Shown: piece by piece, positions 27,929 to 37,232 of the stretch
Position numbering within the stretch: position 1 is the first letter of the stretch
Layout of the letters: the number at the start of each line of letters is the position of its first letter
NCBI GenBank assembly: GCA_902462295.1
Contig: CABQAZ010000004.1
Location: 1 to 64,000 of the forward strand
DNA length: 64,000 nucleotides
Reading direction: 5' to 3'
Source: an uncultured Clostridium sp.
GTDB lineage: Bacteria > Bacillota > Clostridia > TANB77 > CAG-508
Made by a program: the position numbers and the translations under genes
The notes under the pieces: model-generated
What the model was told of the DNA's origin: nothing
The model's database searches: none
Seen by the model: only the letters and a program-made list of their open reading frames with translations

Positions 27929-28987
27929 TTATGCTTTTTTTATTTTTGTTTTTAATCCTCTTAGATTTCTAAATGTTTTTTCTGAAAATTTATATAATGA
28001 ATATGTTAATGGTTTGAATGGCATATATACTTCTCCTACAAATTCTGTAAAAGTTGCCCCAAATCCTTTTTTAAATCTATATAGTCCATATTGTGGATGA
28101 TTTTCGTCAACCACTCCTGAAACACCTCTAAAGTCATAAATATCATCTTTTCTTGCTATCGCCATTTTTATCATTTCCCATTGTAATAAATAGTTTGGCA
28201 TTAAATTTCTGTGTTCATTACTACTTGCCCCATATAAATACCAAGTTTTATTTCCATAAAAAATTGGTATTACTCCTGATATTGGCTTGTCTTCATAATA
28301 CGCCATTAATAGTTTCATATGTTTTGGTGCAAGTTCATCATACATTTTTTCAAAATATGATAAAGGCCTTATTATAAATCCATCTCTTGCACCTGTTTCT
28401 ACCATTATTCTATGAAAGTCTTTTAAATCTTCTCTTGTTCCCTCTTTTACTACTACTCCTTTTCTAGTAGCTAAACGTACATTGTATCTTGTTTTAGAAT
28501 GAAAACCAGCAAATATCTCATCTTCTGTTTTTCCTTTTATATCTAATCTAAAAACATATCTTGGTTGTATTTCTTCTCTAAAATTCTTTGCGTCATCTTT
28601 AATTTTATATCCTAAATTTGTTACTACTTTTCTAAATTCTTCATCACTACTTAATATATCAGGCTCTGCCTTATAAACAATCGCCTTATATTTTTTTGCT
28701 AATTCTTTTATTCCATCTGATAATTGTTTCATTACATTTATATCATGTATATCACATGTTGGTCCTCTTGAAGAATACATAATATTCCCAAATACAGGGA
28801 TTTTTCTTATTAAAACACTTACTGCTCCAATTATTTTTCCGCTTCCATCTTCTGCTAATACAACTTCATTTTTCCAGTTTGATTTTACTTTTGCCCATTC
28901 TGGAGATTGTTGAAAATTACATCTTTCATGTCTTTCTAAAAATTCCTTATATTCCTTTCTGCTTTTTTCATCTGTTACATATCTCAT
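27929..28987 (-). CDS. FemAB-family aminoacyl transferase (peptidoglycan bridge formation)
   Basis: A 352-residue protein of the FemABX/GNAT-like fold that adds amino acids from aminoacyl-tRNA to the lipid II stem peptide, or a relative with that fold. Typical features are FQQSPEWAKVK near the N-terminus, FHSKTRYNVRLATRKGV (about 170-190), YLYGASSNEHRNLMPNYLLQW and the closing YGLYRFKKGFG. This tRNA-dependent function is shared with other wall genes here. The amino acid added cannot be read from sequence. The ATG has GAGGTAA upstream. Upstream lies repeat copy B. Confidence 0.88.
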   Translation of the reverse strand: MRYVTDEKSRKEYKEFLERHERCNFQQSPEWAKVKSNWKNEVVLAEDGSGKIIGAVSVLIRKIPVFGNIMYSSRGPTCDIHDINVMKQLSDGIKELAKKYKAIVYKAEPDILSSDEEFRKVVTNLGYKIKDDAKNFREEIQPRYVFRLDIKGKTEDEIFAGFHSKTRYNVRLATRKGVVVKEGTREDLKDFHRIMVETGARDGFIIRPLSYFEKMYDELAPKHMKLLMAYYEDKPISGVIPIFYGNKTWYLYGASSNEHRNLMPNYLLQWEMIKMAIARKDDIYDFRGVSGVVDENHPQYGLYRFKKGFGATFTEFVGEVYMPFKPLTYSLYKFSEKTFRNLRGLKTKIKKA

Positions 28988-29136
28988 GTTATTACCTCAT
29001 TTCTTTATGTTTACTTTTATCATTTACATTTTGACTTTATTTTACACTAATTATATTATTTTTACAAGACTTTTGGGCAGAAAAGTTTTTACCCTCGGTA
29101 ACACTCTTTTTAATAAATTTTTCTATCGTGCTACAT

Positions 29137-29375
29137 GTTAATATCTTTTTATTTAATATAAAGAAATCCTTGAAATATAAGTTTGGAATGAAGTGACAAA
29201 TGTGCATGGAGAAATTTTAGAAATTCTTATGTAGTTTTATGGTAAGAGTTCACGATAATGGAAAGGACCCATAAAACAAATTAGAATTTCTTAAATTTTG
29301 TAATAAACCGAGGAATATAATGTAAAACTTATATTTCAAGGATTTCTTATAAAATACTAATAAAAAATATTAATA
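29137..29375 (+). repeat. Palindromic dispersed element, copy B
   Basis: A full-length copy of the roughly 240-bp palindrome, between the UPF0182 and FemAB-type genes. The outer arms pair closely (AAATCCTTGAAATATAAG and CTTATATTTCAAGGATTT are perfect complements). The flanking AT-rich arms also pair, from GTTAATATC at the left to AATATTAATA at the right. The core loop matches copies A and C at nearly every base. It accounts for most of the 470-bp gap at 28988-29457; the rest holds a terminator and no visible gene. Confidence 0.9.
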
Positions 29376-29400
29376 AGTGTGATTTCCTGATTATTTCCAC

Positions 29401-29438
29401 AAAAAAGTTGCCCATCTTGAACTTATGGACAACTTTTT
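29401..29438 (-). terminator. Terminator after the UPF0182 gene
   Basis: AAAAAAGTTGCCCAT and ATGGACAACTTTTT pair with one mismatch. On the minus strand this lies about 20 bp past the stop at 29458 and ends in a T-run. Confidence 0.85.
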
Positions 29439-29457
29439 ATTTAATAATAAAATACCA

Positions 29458-32202
29458 TTAATTAGTATCTCTGCTAGTAACTTTTTTGTCATTCTCCTTC
29501 TTCATTTTATCCAATGACTCTATCAATTCTTGAAGTTTCTTTAAATCTGACCCCATCATTTCCCAATCATTTCTATCATTAGATTCTGTCAAATTTTTAT
29601 TAGCATCTATAATGGCTTGAATCATGCCATCAATGTCTTCTGTATTATTTACATCAATACTAACTGCTGATTGTGATAGTAAGTTTGAAAGAGCTTCACT
29701 TAAAGTATCTCCAATAGCTACTTTAGTTCCTGATGCAACAATTACTTTTTTTAATGTTGTTGGTTGATTTGGTTCATTTGTCATTGTTTGATATATAGTT
29801 TCTACATATAAAACAGTATTATTTATAGGAATTATCTTCATATCTCTAGAAATTTTACTTCCTGTAACATTTATTGCTTCTAATTCTGCTGAAATTGTTT
29901 CGTCTTGTTCTATTTGATTATCTAATTGAGTTGGTCCTAAAATATTACTATCTGTAGGATATTTATAAATTTTTAATTTACATTCAGTTTCATTACATGT
30001 TCCAACTAAATAAGAAATTACATTTGATTTTCCATTTTGTGTATACATTTGTACTAATCCAAATTTAGCATTATCATCATCTGGTGTTTTTATCATAGCA
30101 TAATATGGATTCAATGTAGCTGTTTTGGTTTTTGATGACGTGGTTCCATATTTTGCAAATTCCCATATATCACTATTTCTATATAATACATCTTCTTTTA
30201 CATTATGATATACCATAAGCATTTCTGCTTGAACTTTGTACAAAAATTCTGGATATTTTAATTGTGATTTTATCCATTCTGGAATTTCTTTTTCTGTATA
30301 ATCAGAAAATATTGTAGGATACAATTTTAAATATGCCATTATTATTGGGTCATTTCTATCTGTTATATAAAATGTCATATCTCCATTATAAGCATTTATA
30401 ATTACTTTTACTGAATTTCTTATATAATTAATATCACGTTTTGCTCCATCATATTCAATTTCTGTATAAGTTGAATATGGATATTTATCAGATACTGTAT
30501 ATGCATCCAATACCCAATAAATTTGTCCATCATCTACTACTGTATATGGATTCTCATCATATATTAAATTAGGTAATACTGTTTTTGCTCTTTTTATTAT
30601 ATTTCTATTTGTTAAAATTTTACTCTCACTTGAAACAGCTCCTGACATTGCAAGTTTTATATCTCTATTTTTTATAGATAATATTAACCTGTCAAAAAAG
30701 CCTACTTGTATTCCAGAATTTCCATTGTAATTATATACATGTTCAACTCCATCATTATCTGTATAATCATATTCATTTTTGTTTTTGGTATTTGTCACAG
30801 CTACACTATTTGTTTCCACTCCATAATATATTCTTGGCTCATCTATTTTATAGATATTATCTGAACCTGTAATTTCTTTTTGTAAATACTGCACATTTCC
30901 ATCTTCTGTAACTGTTGTTGCAGATGCAACAATTTGTCCAATTCCATGGGTATATTCATATGTTTTATTATTATATGATATCATACTATTTTCTGCTTCT
31001 CTTGGAGCAACATATACTAATTGTTCTTTTCCATTTGCTTCATATTTAGTAAGTGATATATTATTAAATGTATAATATCCTGTTTCTGTTTGAGTATCTT
31101 TTAAACTTTTTTTAACTAAATCGTTATTTACAACTGTTATATTATCTATAACATCTGAATTATCATTAACTTCATTTTCTTTTATTGTTCCAGTATATTC
31201 AATACTTGTTTCTTCTGCATTAATATTATATGCTTCTTGAGTCGATTTTATATTTTCTGATATATATTTACGTTCTTTATCAAATTCATTTGATTTTACA
31301 AATATCAAATCATATCCAACCATTACAAAAAACAAAGTTACTAAATATATAGGTATTGCAACTGTCGGATATACTATTTTTTTATTTTGTTTTTTTACAA
31401 AATATTTTACTGCTACTATTGCAGATATAACAATTACTACCGCAAATATTATATATCCCCATAATTGAATTGTAGATTCTACAATTCCAGCTCCTGTTAA
31501 TTCTGTTCCATTGCTTAATGTTAAAATCCTTCCTGTTACAATATTTTGTGTACTTAACGCTGTCTGTAATCCTATACCTATTGCTAATATAATTGCATTT
31601 CTTAGCAATTTTTTTATAAGCTTACTTTCACGTAGTAATTCTCTGTCAACAGCTTTAAAATACAAATTAAATATAATTATATAATATCCTGCCATATATC
31701 CACTTATAGAAATCATCAATACTGTAAAATAATTTATTAACATTTCTATTAATGGCTTTATAAACATATAATATGATATATCTAAATTAAATATTATATC
31801 ACTTTTTCCAAATGATGCATTACTTACAAATAATAAAACTTTATCTAATAAATTATTAGATATAATAACACTTACTATTGCTGATATTATTAATGTTATT
31901 GACTTATTAGGAAGCTTTGGCACTTCTTTTTTTTCTTGTTCAAAAAATGGTCTTAATCCTTTTTTTATTCCTTTATTTGTAAAATATAAAATTATACTTA
32001 AAAATATAAAAGAAATTCCCATTATTGAATATTTATATTTTATATCTGTAAAAAATTTTTCAACATATTGTTCTCCTAATTCTAAATATTCCAAATATTG
32101 TCCTCTTAATGATATATATGTTGCTATTATATACATTACAATAAATGCTATTACTATTATTGCCCTCATTTTTTTACTAATTTTTAGTTTATTCGTTTCC
32201 AT
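29458..32202 (-). CDS. UPF0182 family large membrane protein
   Basis: A 914-residue protein. About seven membrane helices lie in the first 310 residues, followed by a large extracellular region containing typical family motifs (VYVAPREAENSMISYNN, then YTHGIGQ and EPRIYYG). A Lys/Asp-rich C-terminus ends the protein. Function is unknown in the family. I place the start at ATG 32202 (METNKLKISKK), because AAAGGAGG is 6 nt upstream. An 18-codon longer frame from 32256 would read through that site and a GC-rich hairpin, and has no ribosome-binding site. Confidence 0.88.
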   Translation of the reverse strand: METNKLKISKKMRAIIVIAFIVMYIIATYISLRGQYLEYLELGEQYVEKFFTDIKYKYSIMGISFIFLSIILYFTNKGIKKGLRPFFEQEKKEVPKLPNKSITLIISAIVSVIISNNLLDKVLLFVSNASFGKSDIIFNLDISYYMFIKPLIEMLINYFTVLMISISGYMAGYYIIIFNLYFKAVDRELLRESKLIKKLLRNAIILAIGIGLQTALSTQNIVTGRILTLSNGTELTGAGIVESTIQLWGYIIFAVVIVISAIVAVKYFVKKQNKKIVYPTVAIPIYLVTLFFVMVGYDLIFVKSNEFDKERKYISENIKSTQEAYNINAEETSIEYTGTIKENEVNDNSDVIDNITVVNNDLVKKSLKDTQTETGYYTFNNISLTKYEANGKEQLVYVAPREAENSMISYNNKTYEYTHGIGQIVASATTVTEDGNVQYLQKEITGSDNIYKIDEPRIYYGVETNSVAVTNTKNKNEYDYTDNDGVEHVYNYNGNSGIQVGFFDRLILSIKNRDIKLAMSGAVSSESKILTNRNIIKRAKTVLPNLIYDENPYTVVDDGQIYWVLDAYTVSDKYPYSTYTEIEYDGAKRDINYIRNSVKVIINAYNGDMTFYITDRNDPIIMAYLKLYPTIFSDYTEKEIPEWIKSQLKYPEFLYKVQAEMLMVYHNVKEDVLYRNSDIWEFAKYGTTSSKTKTATLNPYYAMIKTPDDDNAKFGLVQMYTQNGKSNVISYLVGTCNETECKLKIYKYPTDSNILGPTQLDNQIEQDETISAELEAINVTGSKISRDMKIIPINNTVLYVETIYQTMTNEPNQPTTLKKVIVASGTKVAIGDTLSEALSNLLSQSAVSIDVNNTEDIDGMIQAIIDANKNLTESNDRNDWEMMGSDLKKLQELIESLDKMKKENDKKVTSRDTN

Positions 32203-32265
32203 TTCTTCCTCCTTTGGAACATTTTGCACTTCTGGGACCGGGTATTTCCCGTGCATTTTTATATA

Positions 32266-33171
32266 CTATATTATTGCTTTTGCAAAATCTTTTGAGTTGA
32301 ATATTTCCATATCATCTATTTGTTCTCCAACTCCAATAAACTTTACAGGTATTTGATTTTCTTCTACTATTCCTATAACAGCTCCACCTTTGGCCGTTCC
32401 ATCTAATTTTGTGAGTACTATTCCTGTAATATCTGCTTGCTCTTTAAATGCTTTTACTTGTGATATTGCATTTTGACCTGTTCCTGCATCTATAACTAAT
32501 AATACTTCTTTTGAGGCTTCTGGCATTTCTTTATTTATTACTTTTTGAATTTTATTTAATTCATCCATTAAATACTTCTTGTTATGTAATCTTCCTGCTG
32601 TGTCACATATTAATATATCTGCTCCGATTTCTTTTGTTTTTGTAATTGCATCATATACTACTGAGGCTGGGTCTATTCCTTCTTCTCTTTTTACTATTTC
32701 TGCTCCTGCTCTTTTGGCCCAAATTTCAAGTTGCTCTACTGCTGCCGCTCTAAATGTATCTGCTGCAGCAACTACTACTTTCTTTCCATCTCTTGCTAAT
32801 CTCGCTGCCATTTTTCCTATTGATGTTGTTTTTCCAACTCCATTTACTCCTATTACTAATATTACTGATGGCTTTGTTTCTAGTTTTAATGAATTGTCTG
32901 ATATTTCTAATATTTTTTCTATTTCTTCTCTTAATGCTTCTTTTACTTGTTCTTCATCTTCTATTTTTTCTTTTTTTATTCTGTCTCTTAAATTTGATAT
33001 TATTTTTGTTGATGTTTCTATTCCTATGTCTGACATTATTAATGCTTCTTCTAATTCTTCTAAAAAGTCTTCATCTACTTTTCTAAAATTGCTAAATACA
33101 TCATTTATTTTTTCATTTATTGATTCTTTTGTTTTGTTTAGTCCTTGTTTTAATTTATCAAAAAATCCCAT
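32266..33171 (-). CDS. ftsY: Signal recognition particle receptor FtsY
   Basis: A GTPase of 301 residues that docks SRP-ribosome complexes at the membrane. The N-terminal four-helix domain (about 1-95) is short and lacks the acidic A domain of Gram-negatives. GTPase motifs are intact: GVNGVGKTT (G1), DTFRAAA (G2), DTAGR (G3) and TKLDGTAKGG (G4). It ends with the usual GVGEQIDDMEIFNSKDFA. It lies 64 bp upstream of the UPF0182 start. Confidence 0.96.
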   Translation of the reverse strand: MGFFDKLKQGLNKTKESINEKINDVFSNFRKVDEDFLEELEEALIMSDIGIETSTKIISNLRDRIKKEKIEDEEQVKEALREEIEKILEISDNSLKLETKPSVILVIGVNGVGKTTSIGKMAARLARDGKKVVVAAADTFRAAAVEQLEIWAKRAGAEIVKREEGIDPASVVYDAITKTKEIGADILICDTAGRLHNKKYLMDELNKIQKVINKEMPEASKEVLLVIDAGTGQNAISQVKAFKEQADITGIVLTKLDGTAKGGAVIGIVEENQIPVKFIGVGEQIDDMEIFNSKDFAKAII

Positions 33172-33319
33172 TTCAATCCTTCTTTCTTTTTAATATGCTA
33201 CTATTCTAGCATTTTTTAGTAAAAAAAGCAATAATTTAAATCAACAATATATGACTAAATGGTTTATCTTAAATTAATACATAAAGATAATTGAAACATT
33301 TGCTTTACCTTGTAACACC

Positions 33320-33350
33320 AAAAAACGTTCTAAATTTCTAGAACGCTTTT
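33320..33350 (-). terminator. Terminator after glmM
   Basis: AAAACGTTCTA and TAGAACGCTTTT pair around a short loop 12 bp past the glmM stop; the minus strand continues with TTTTTT. Confidence 0.85.
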
Positions 33351-33361
33351 CTATATTATAT

Positions 33362-34726
33362 TTATTTACAATTTTTCTCAATCATATCTGCAATCTTTTT
33401 AGCCTTAGCTTCAATTACATTTATATCCTTTCCCTCAATCATAACTCTAACAAGAGGTTCTGTACCAGAAGGTCTTATAAGAACTCTACCATTTCCTGCA
33501 AATTCTTTTTCTAAGTTCTCGATAGCTGTTTTGATTTCTGTATTTTTCTCATAATCATTTCTCTTATTTGAATCAACCTTTGCATTAACTAAAACTTGTG
33601 GATATTTTTGTACCATTGCTCCTAATTCTGATGACTTTTTTCCACTTTCTAATATAGCTTGAATTAGCATTAGAGATGTTAGAATTCCATCTCCTGTAGG
33701 ATTATAATCAAGTAAAATCACATGACCTGATTGCTCTCCTCCCAAATTATATCCGTTTTTCAACATTTCTTCTAATACATATCTATCTCCAACTTTTGTT
33801 TGAATAAACTGTAGTTTTTCTTTTTCTGCATATTTATTTAGTCCCAAATTACTCATAACTGTCGCTACTATTGTATCTTTAGCAAGTTTGTTATGTTTTT
33901 TTAGATAATTTGAAATAATAGCTAATAATTTATCACCATCAATTTCGTCACCATTTTCATCAACAGCTAGACATCTGTCTCCATCTCCATCATAAGCGAT
34001 TCCAAGACTCATTTTGTTTTTTACAACATATTCTTTTAGCATTTCTAGATGTGTTGAACCACATCCGTCATTTATGTTTACTCCATTAGGATTATTATTT
34101 ATAATTACATGGTTTATTCCAAGTGTTTTAAATACTTTATCTGCAACTTTATATGTAGCACCATTAGCAGTATCAATTACTACCTTAAAATCTGGCCTGT
34201 TAAGTTTTTCAATATTATCATCAAAATTCTTTCTAAAGAAATATACATATTCATCTAATAAATCTGTTCTAACTTCAGAAACACCTATCTTTTCACTTAC
34301 AGCTGATAGTTCATCAAGCTTTCCTGAGTCCATTACTTCTTCTATTTCTTCCTCTATTTCATCTGGAATTTTTGTTCCTTTATTACTAAAATACTTTATT
34401 CCATTAAATTCAAATGTATTATGTGATGCTGATATTACAACACTTGCATCTGCTTGAAGTTTTCTTGTTAAATATGCTACTCCAGGTGTTGGAATAACTC
34501 CTAACAATTTAACATTTGCTCCATAACTTAAAAATCCTGCTACCATTGCACTTTCTATTAGTGTCCCCGAAATACGAGTATCTCTACCAATTAATATAGT
34601 TGGTGTTTTTGTTGAATGTTTTGACAATACATATGCTCCAGCTTTTGCTACTCTATATACCAATTCTGGTGATAACTCTGTATTGGCAATTCTACGAATT
34701 CCATCTGTTCCAAAATATTTTCTCAT
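33362..34726 (-). CDS. glmM: Phosphoglucosamine mutase
   Basis: A 454-residue enzyme converting glucosamine-6-phosphate to glucosamine-1-phosphate for UDP-GlcNAc synthesis. The phosphoserine loop is SASHN (near residue 100), the Mg loop is DGDGDR (near 240) and the sugar loop GGEQSGH is at about 325. The C-terminal phosphate-binding RPSGTEPLVRVM is intact. I place the start at ATG 34726 (MRKYFGTDG), with GAGAGGA 11 nt upstream; an in-frame GTG at 34735 is too close to it. Confidence 0.96.
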   Translation of the reverse strand: MRKYFGTDGIRRIANTELSPELVYRVAKAGAYVLSKHSTKTPTILIGRDTRISGTLIESAMVAGFLSYGANVKLLGVIPTPGVAYLTRKLQADASVVISASHNTFEFNGIKYFSNKGTKIPDEIEEEIEEVMDSGKLDELSAVSEKIGVSEVRTDLLDEYVYFFRKNFDDNIEKLNRPDFKVVIDTANGATYKVADKVFKTLGINHVIINNNPNGVNINDGCGSTHLEMLKEYVVKNKMSLGIAYDGDGDRCLAVDENGDEIDGDKLLAIISNYLKKHNKLAKDTIVATVMSNLGLNKYAEKEKLQFIQTKVGDRYVLEEMLKNGYNLGGEQSGHVILLDYNPTGDGILTSLMLIQAILESGKKSSELGAMVQKYPQVLVNAKVDSNKRNDYEKNTEIKTAIENLEKEFAGNGRVLIRPSGTEPLVRVMIEGKDINVIEAKAKKIADMIEKNCK

Positions 34727-34777
34727 TTTCTTCACAATCCTCTCTAATTTAGATTATATAACTATCTCATATTAATT

Positions 34778-35482
34778 TTAATCTGTTAATTGATTTAGTA
34801 GGTTATAATATTCTGTCATTTTATTTAAATTTGTAAATTGTATTTTATCATCTTTTATTGTCCATGATTCAGTATTTTTTTCTAGAAATTCTTTTATTTT
34901 TTCTATTTTATTAATTTTTTCTGTTAATTTTCCCTTTTCGTCTTTTATTTTTTCTTCTAATGTATTATATTTTTCTTTCATTGCATCACTTAACATAATT
35001 GTATTATATAAATCTATATAATAACCTTTTCTTTTTGTTATATTTCTCTTGGTTATATTTTCTTTAATTTTTTCTTCTGTAAGCATATTTTCTAATTCTG
35101 AAATACAATTTTTACTCTTTTCTTTATATTCTTCTATTAGATTATCAACTCCACTTAAATCTTTTTCATTCATATTTTGTGCTGAAAATATATTATTAGG
35201 ATTTATACCTGTATTGATTTCTTCTATTTCTACATATATATTCTTAAGTTCAGATATGTATTCTTTAATTGCTTTTTCTACTACTGCATAGTTTTTTTCT
35301 GTTTTTATATTAAAATCTATATTTTCTGTTACTATATCTGTTTTTAATATTTGGTTTGTTTCTTCTGTTAATAAGATTGTTTGTTTCTTACCAAATTTAC
35401 TAAAAATGAATGTAATTCCTACAATTCCAATTATTAAAATTAAAACTATTATTATTGCAATTATTGTTTTTTTATTTTCCAT
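34778..35482 (-). CDS. Membrane-anchored helical protein of unknown function
   Basis: A 234-residue protein that I do not recognise. One N-terminal helix (about 7-28) anchors an extracellular helical part with predicted coiled coil (KYNTLEEKIKDEKGKLTEKINKIEKIK). It has no Cys pairs, no catalytic motif and no lipobox. It lies between glyS and glmM, 40 bp downstream of glyS on the same strand. The start has AAAGGAAA upstream. A wall or membrane scaffold role is only a guess. Confidence 0.7.
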   Translation of the reverse strand: MENKKTIIAIIIVLILIIGIVGITFIFSKFGKKQTILLTEETNQILKTDIVTENIDFNIKTEKNYAVVEKAIKEYISELKNIYVEIEEINTGINPNNIFSAQNMNEKDLSGVDNLIEEYKEKSKNCISELENMLTEEKIKENITKRNITKRKGYYIDLYNTIMLSDAMKEKYNTLEEKIKDEKGKLTEKINKIEKIKEFLEKNTESWTIKDDKIQFTNLNKMTEYYNLLNQLTD

Positions 35483-35521
35483 TTTTACTTTTCCTTTCGT
35501 ACTGATTTACACATTTTAATT

Positions 35522-36904
35522 TTAAAATTCTATTTTTTTATTAAGCCATGTTTCAAGTTCATCTATTTTTAATCTAATCTGTTCCATTGTATCTCTATCT
35601 CTTATTGTTACAGTATCATCTTCTAAAGTATCAAAATCTATCGTTATACAGAAAGGTGTTCCAATTTCGTCTTGTCTTCTATAACGTTTTCCTATTGAAC
35701 CTGTTTCGTCATATTCACACATGAATTTTTTTGATAATTGTGTATATACTTCTTCTGCTTTTTCTGATAATTTTTTTGATAATGGAAGTACTGCTACTTT
35801 ATATGGTGCTAATGCTGGATGTAAATGTAATACTGTTCTTGTATCTCCTTCAGCAATTTCTTCTTCATCATATGCATTGCATAAAAATGCTAGTGCTACT
35901 CTGTCTGCTCCAAGTGATGGCTCTATACAGTAAGGTACATATTTTTCATTTGTTTCTGGGTCTAAATATGTGAAATCTTCTTTTGAAACATTCATATGAT
36001 TTGTTAAATCATAATCTGTTCTGTCTGCAATTCCCCATAATTCTCCCCAACCAAATGGAAATGCATATTCTATATCTGTTGTTGCTTTACTGTAAAATAC
36101 AAGTTCTTCTGGACTATGGTCTCTTAAACGAATATTCTCTTTTTTCATTCCTAATTCTAATAGCCAATTTTCACAGAAATTTTTCCAATATTCATGCCAT
36201 TCTAAATCTGTTCCTGGTTTACAGAAAAACTCTAATTCCATTTGTTCAAATTCTCTTGTTCTAAATGTAAAGTTTCCTGGTGTTATTTCATTTCTAAATG
36301 CTTTTCCAACCTGTGCAATTCCCATTGGTAATTTTTTTCTTGTTGTTCTCATTACATTTTTAAAATTCACAAATATTCCTTGTGCTGTTTCTGGTCTTAA
36401 ATATATTTCTGCTTTTGCATCTTCTGTTACTCCTTGAAATGTTTTGAACATTAAATTAAATTTACGGATAGCTGTAAAATTATGTTTTCCACAAGTTGGA
36501 CAAGGAATTTTATTATCATCTAAGAATTTTACCATTTCTTCGTCTGACATCCCATCTGCAATCATGTCTTTACCTTGCTCATGTGCCCATTCTTCTATTA
36601 ATTTGTCAGCTCTATGTCTTGTTTTACATTCCTTACAATCTATTAGTGGGTCAGAAAATCCTCCAACATGTCCAGATGCAACCCATGTTTTAGGATTCAT
36701 TAAAATTGCTGCATCTAATCCAACATTATATTTACTTTCTTGTATGAACTTTTTTCTCCATAATTTTTTTACATTATTTTTTAACTCTACACCTAATGGT
36801 CCATAATCCCATGTGTTTGCTAATCCTCCATAAATTTCTGAACCTGGATAAATATATCCTCTTGCTTTGCATAAATTAACTATTGTTTCCATTGATTTTA
36901 CCAT
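35522..36904 (-). CDS. glyS: Glycyl-tRNA synthetase, dimeric class II type
   Basis: A 460-residue homodimeric glycyl-tRNA synthetase, the single-chain archaeal/eukaryote-like type common in Clostridia. Motif 2 is visible as FRNEITPGNFTFRTREFEQMELEFF and motif 3 as GADRVALAFL, here given in shortened form (FRNEITPGN, GADRVALAF). A CxxC pair region (CKECK, CPTCGKH) may bind zinc. A C-terminal anticodon-binding domain follows. The ATG has AAAGGAG upstream, and expression is probably controlled by the T-box directly upstream. Confidence 0.96.
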   Translation of the reverse strand: MVKSMETIVNLCKARGYIYPGSEIYGGLANTWDYGPLGVELKNNVKKLWRKKFIQESKYNVGLDAAILMNPKTWVASGHVGGFSDPLIDCKECKTRHRADKLIEEWAHEQGKDMIADGMSDEEMVKFLDDNKIPCPTCGKHNFTAIRKFNLMFKTFQGVTEDAKAEIYLRPETAQGIFVNFKNVMRTTRKKLPMGIAQVGKAFRNEITPGNFTFRTREFEQMELEFFCKPGTDLEWHEYWKNFCENWLLELGMKKENIRLRDHSPEELVFYSKATTDIEYAFPFGWGELWGIADRTDYDLTNHMNVSKEDFTYLDPETNEKYVPYCIEPSLGADRVALAFLCNAYDEEEIAEGDTRTVLHLHPALAPYKVAVLPLSKKLSEKAEEVYTQLSKKFMCEYDETGSIGKRYRRQDEIGTPFCITIDFDTLEDDTVTIRDRDTMEQIRLKIDELETWLNKKIEF

Positions 36905-36929
36905 TTTAAATCTCCTTTCATTATGGTTA

Positions 36930-37150
36930 ACTTAACCAAAAAACTTCCGTGCCTAACACAATATGACACGCACACTATGCTAGGGACGAAAGTATATTTC
37001 CGCGATTCCACCCTAATTCTTAAAACTTTTTCTTGTTTTAAGCACCTTAATTTATTTTTTATTACTCAAAAGCTCCCCTTATGTTTATTACTACTAGTAT
37101 TCCACCATCACTAGCTCTCTATATGTAAGTTAGCATAATTTTTCTTTTTC
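36930..37150 (-). promoter_or_regulatory. T-box riboswitch upstream of glyS
   Basis: On the minus strand the T-box sequence AGGGTGGAATCGCG lies at 37001-37014. Upstream is a Stem I-like region (about 37060-37125) containing AGAGAGC, AGTGATGGTGG and an AAGGGGAGC segment with glycine-codon options. Downstream, 36942-36993 forms a terminator with ACTTTCGTCCCTA against TAGGCACGGAAGT followed by TTTTTT. Uncharged tRNA-Gly would favour the antiterminator and switch on glyS. The exact specifier codon is not assigned. Together with its promoter this fills the 328-bp gap at 36905-37232. Confidence 0.9.
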
Positions 37151-37174
37151 ATCGTAATTTGTTTAATTGTTTCT

Positions 37175-37203
37175 ATTATATTCTCTTGTTTTAAGATTGT
37201 CAA
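37175..37203 (-). promoter_or_regulatory. Consensus promoter of the glyS T-box leader
   Basis: TTGACA (37198-37203), 17 bp, and TATAAT (37175-37180) on the minus strand form a perfect sigma-A promoter. The leader to the glyS ATG is about 260 nt, right for a T-box. Confidence 0.9.
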
Positions 37204-37232
37204 TAATTAATAGAAAACTTTTAGTGCCCTTT

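Noticed and set aside
33255..33290. Fragment of the palindromic element before ftsY
   Set aside because: It shares only about 20 AT-rich bases with the left flank of copy A (TTAAATTAATACATA); no arm or loop is present.
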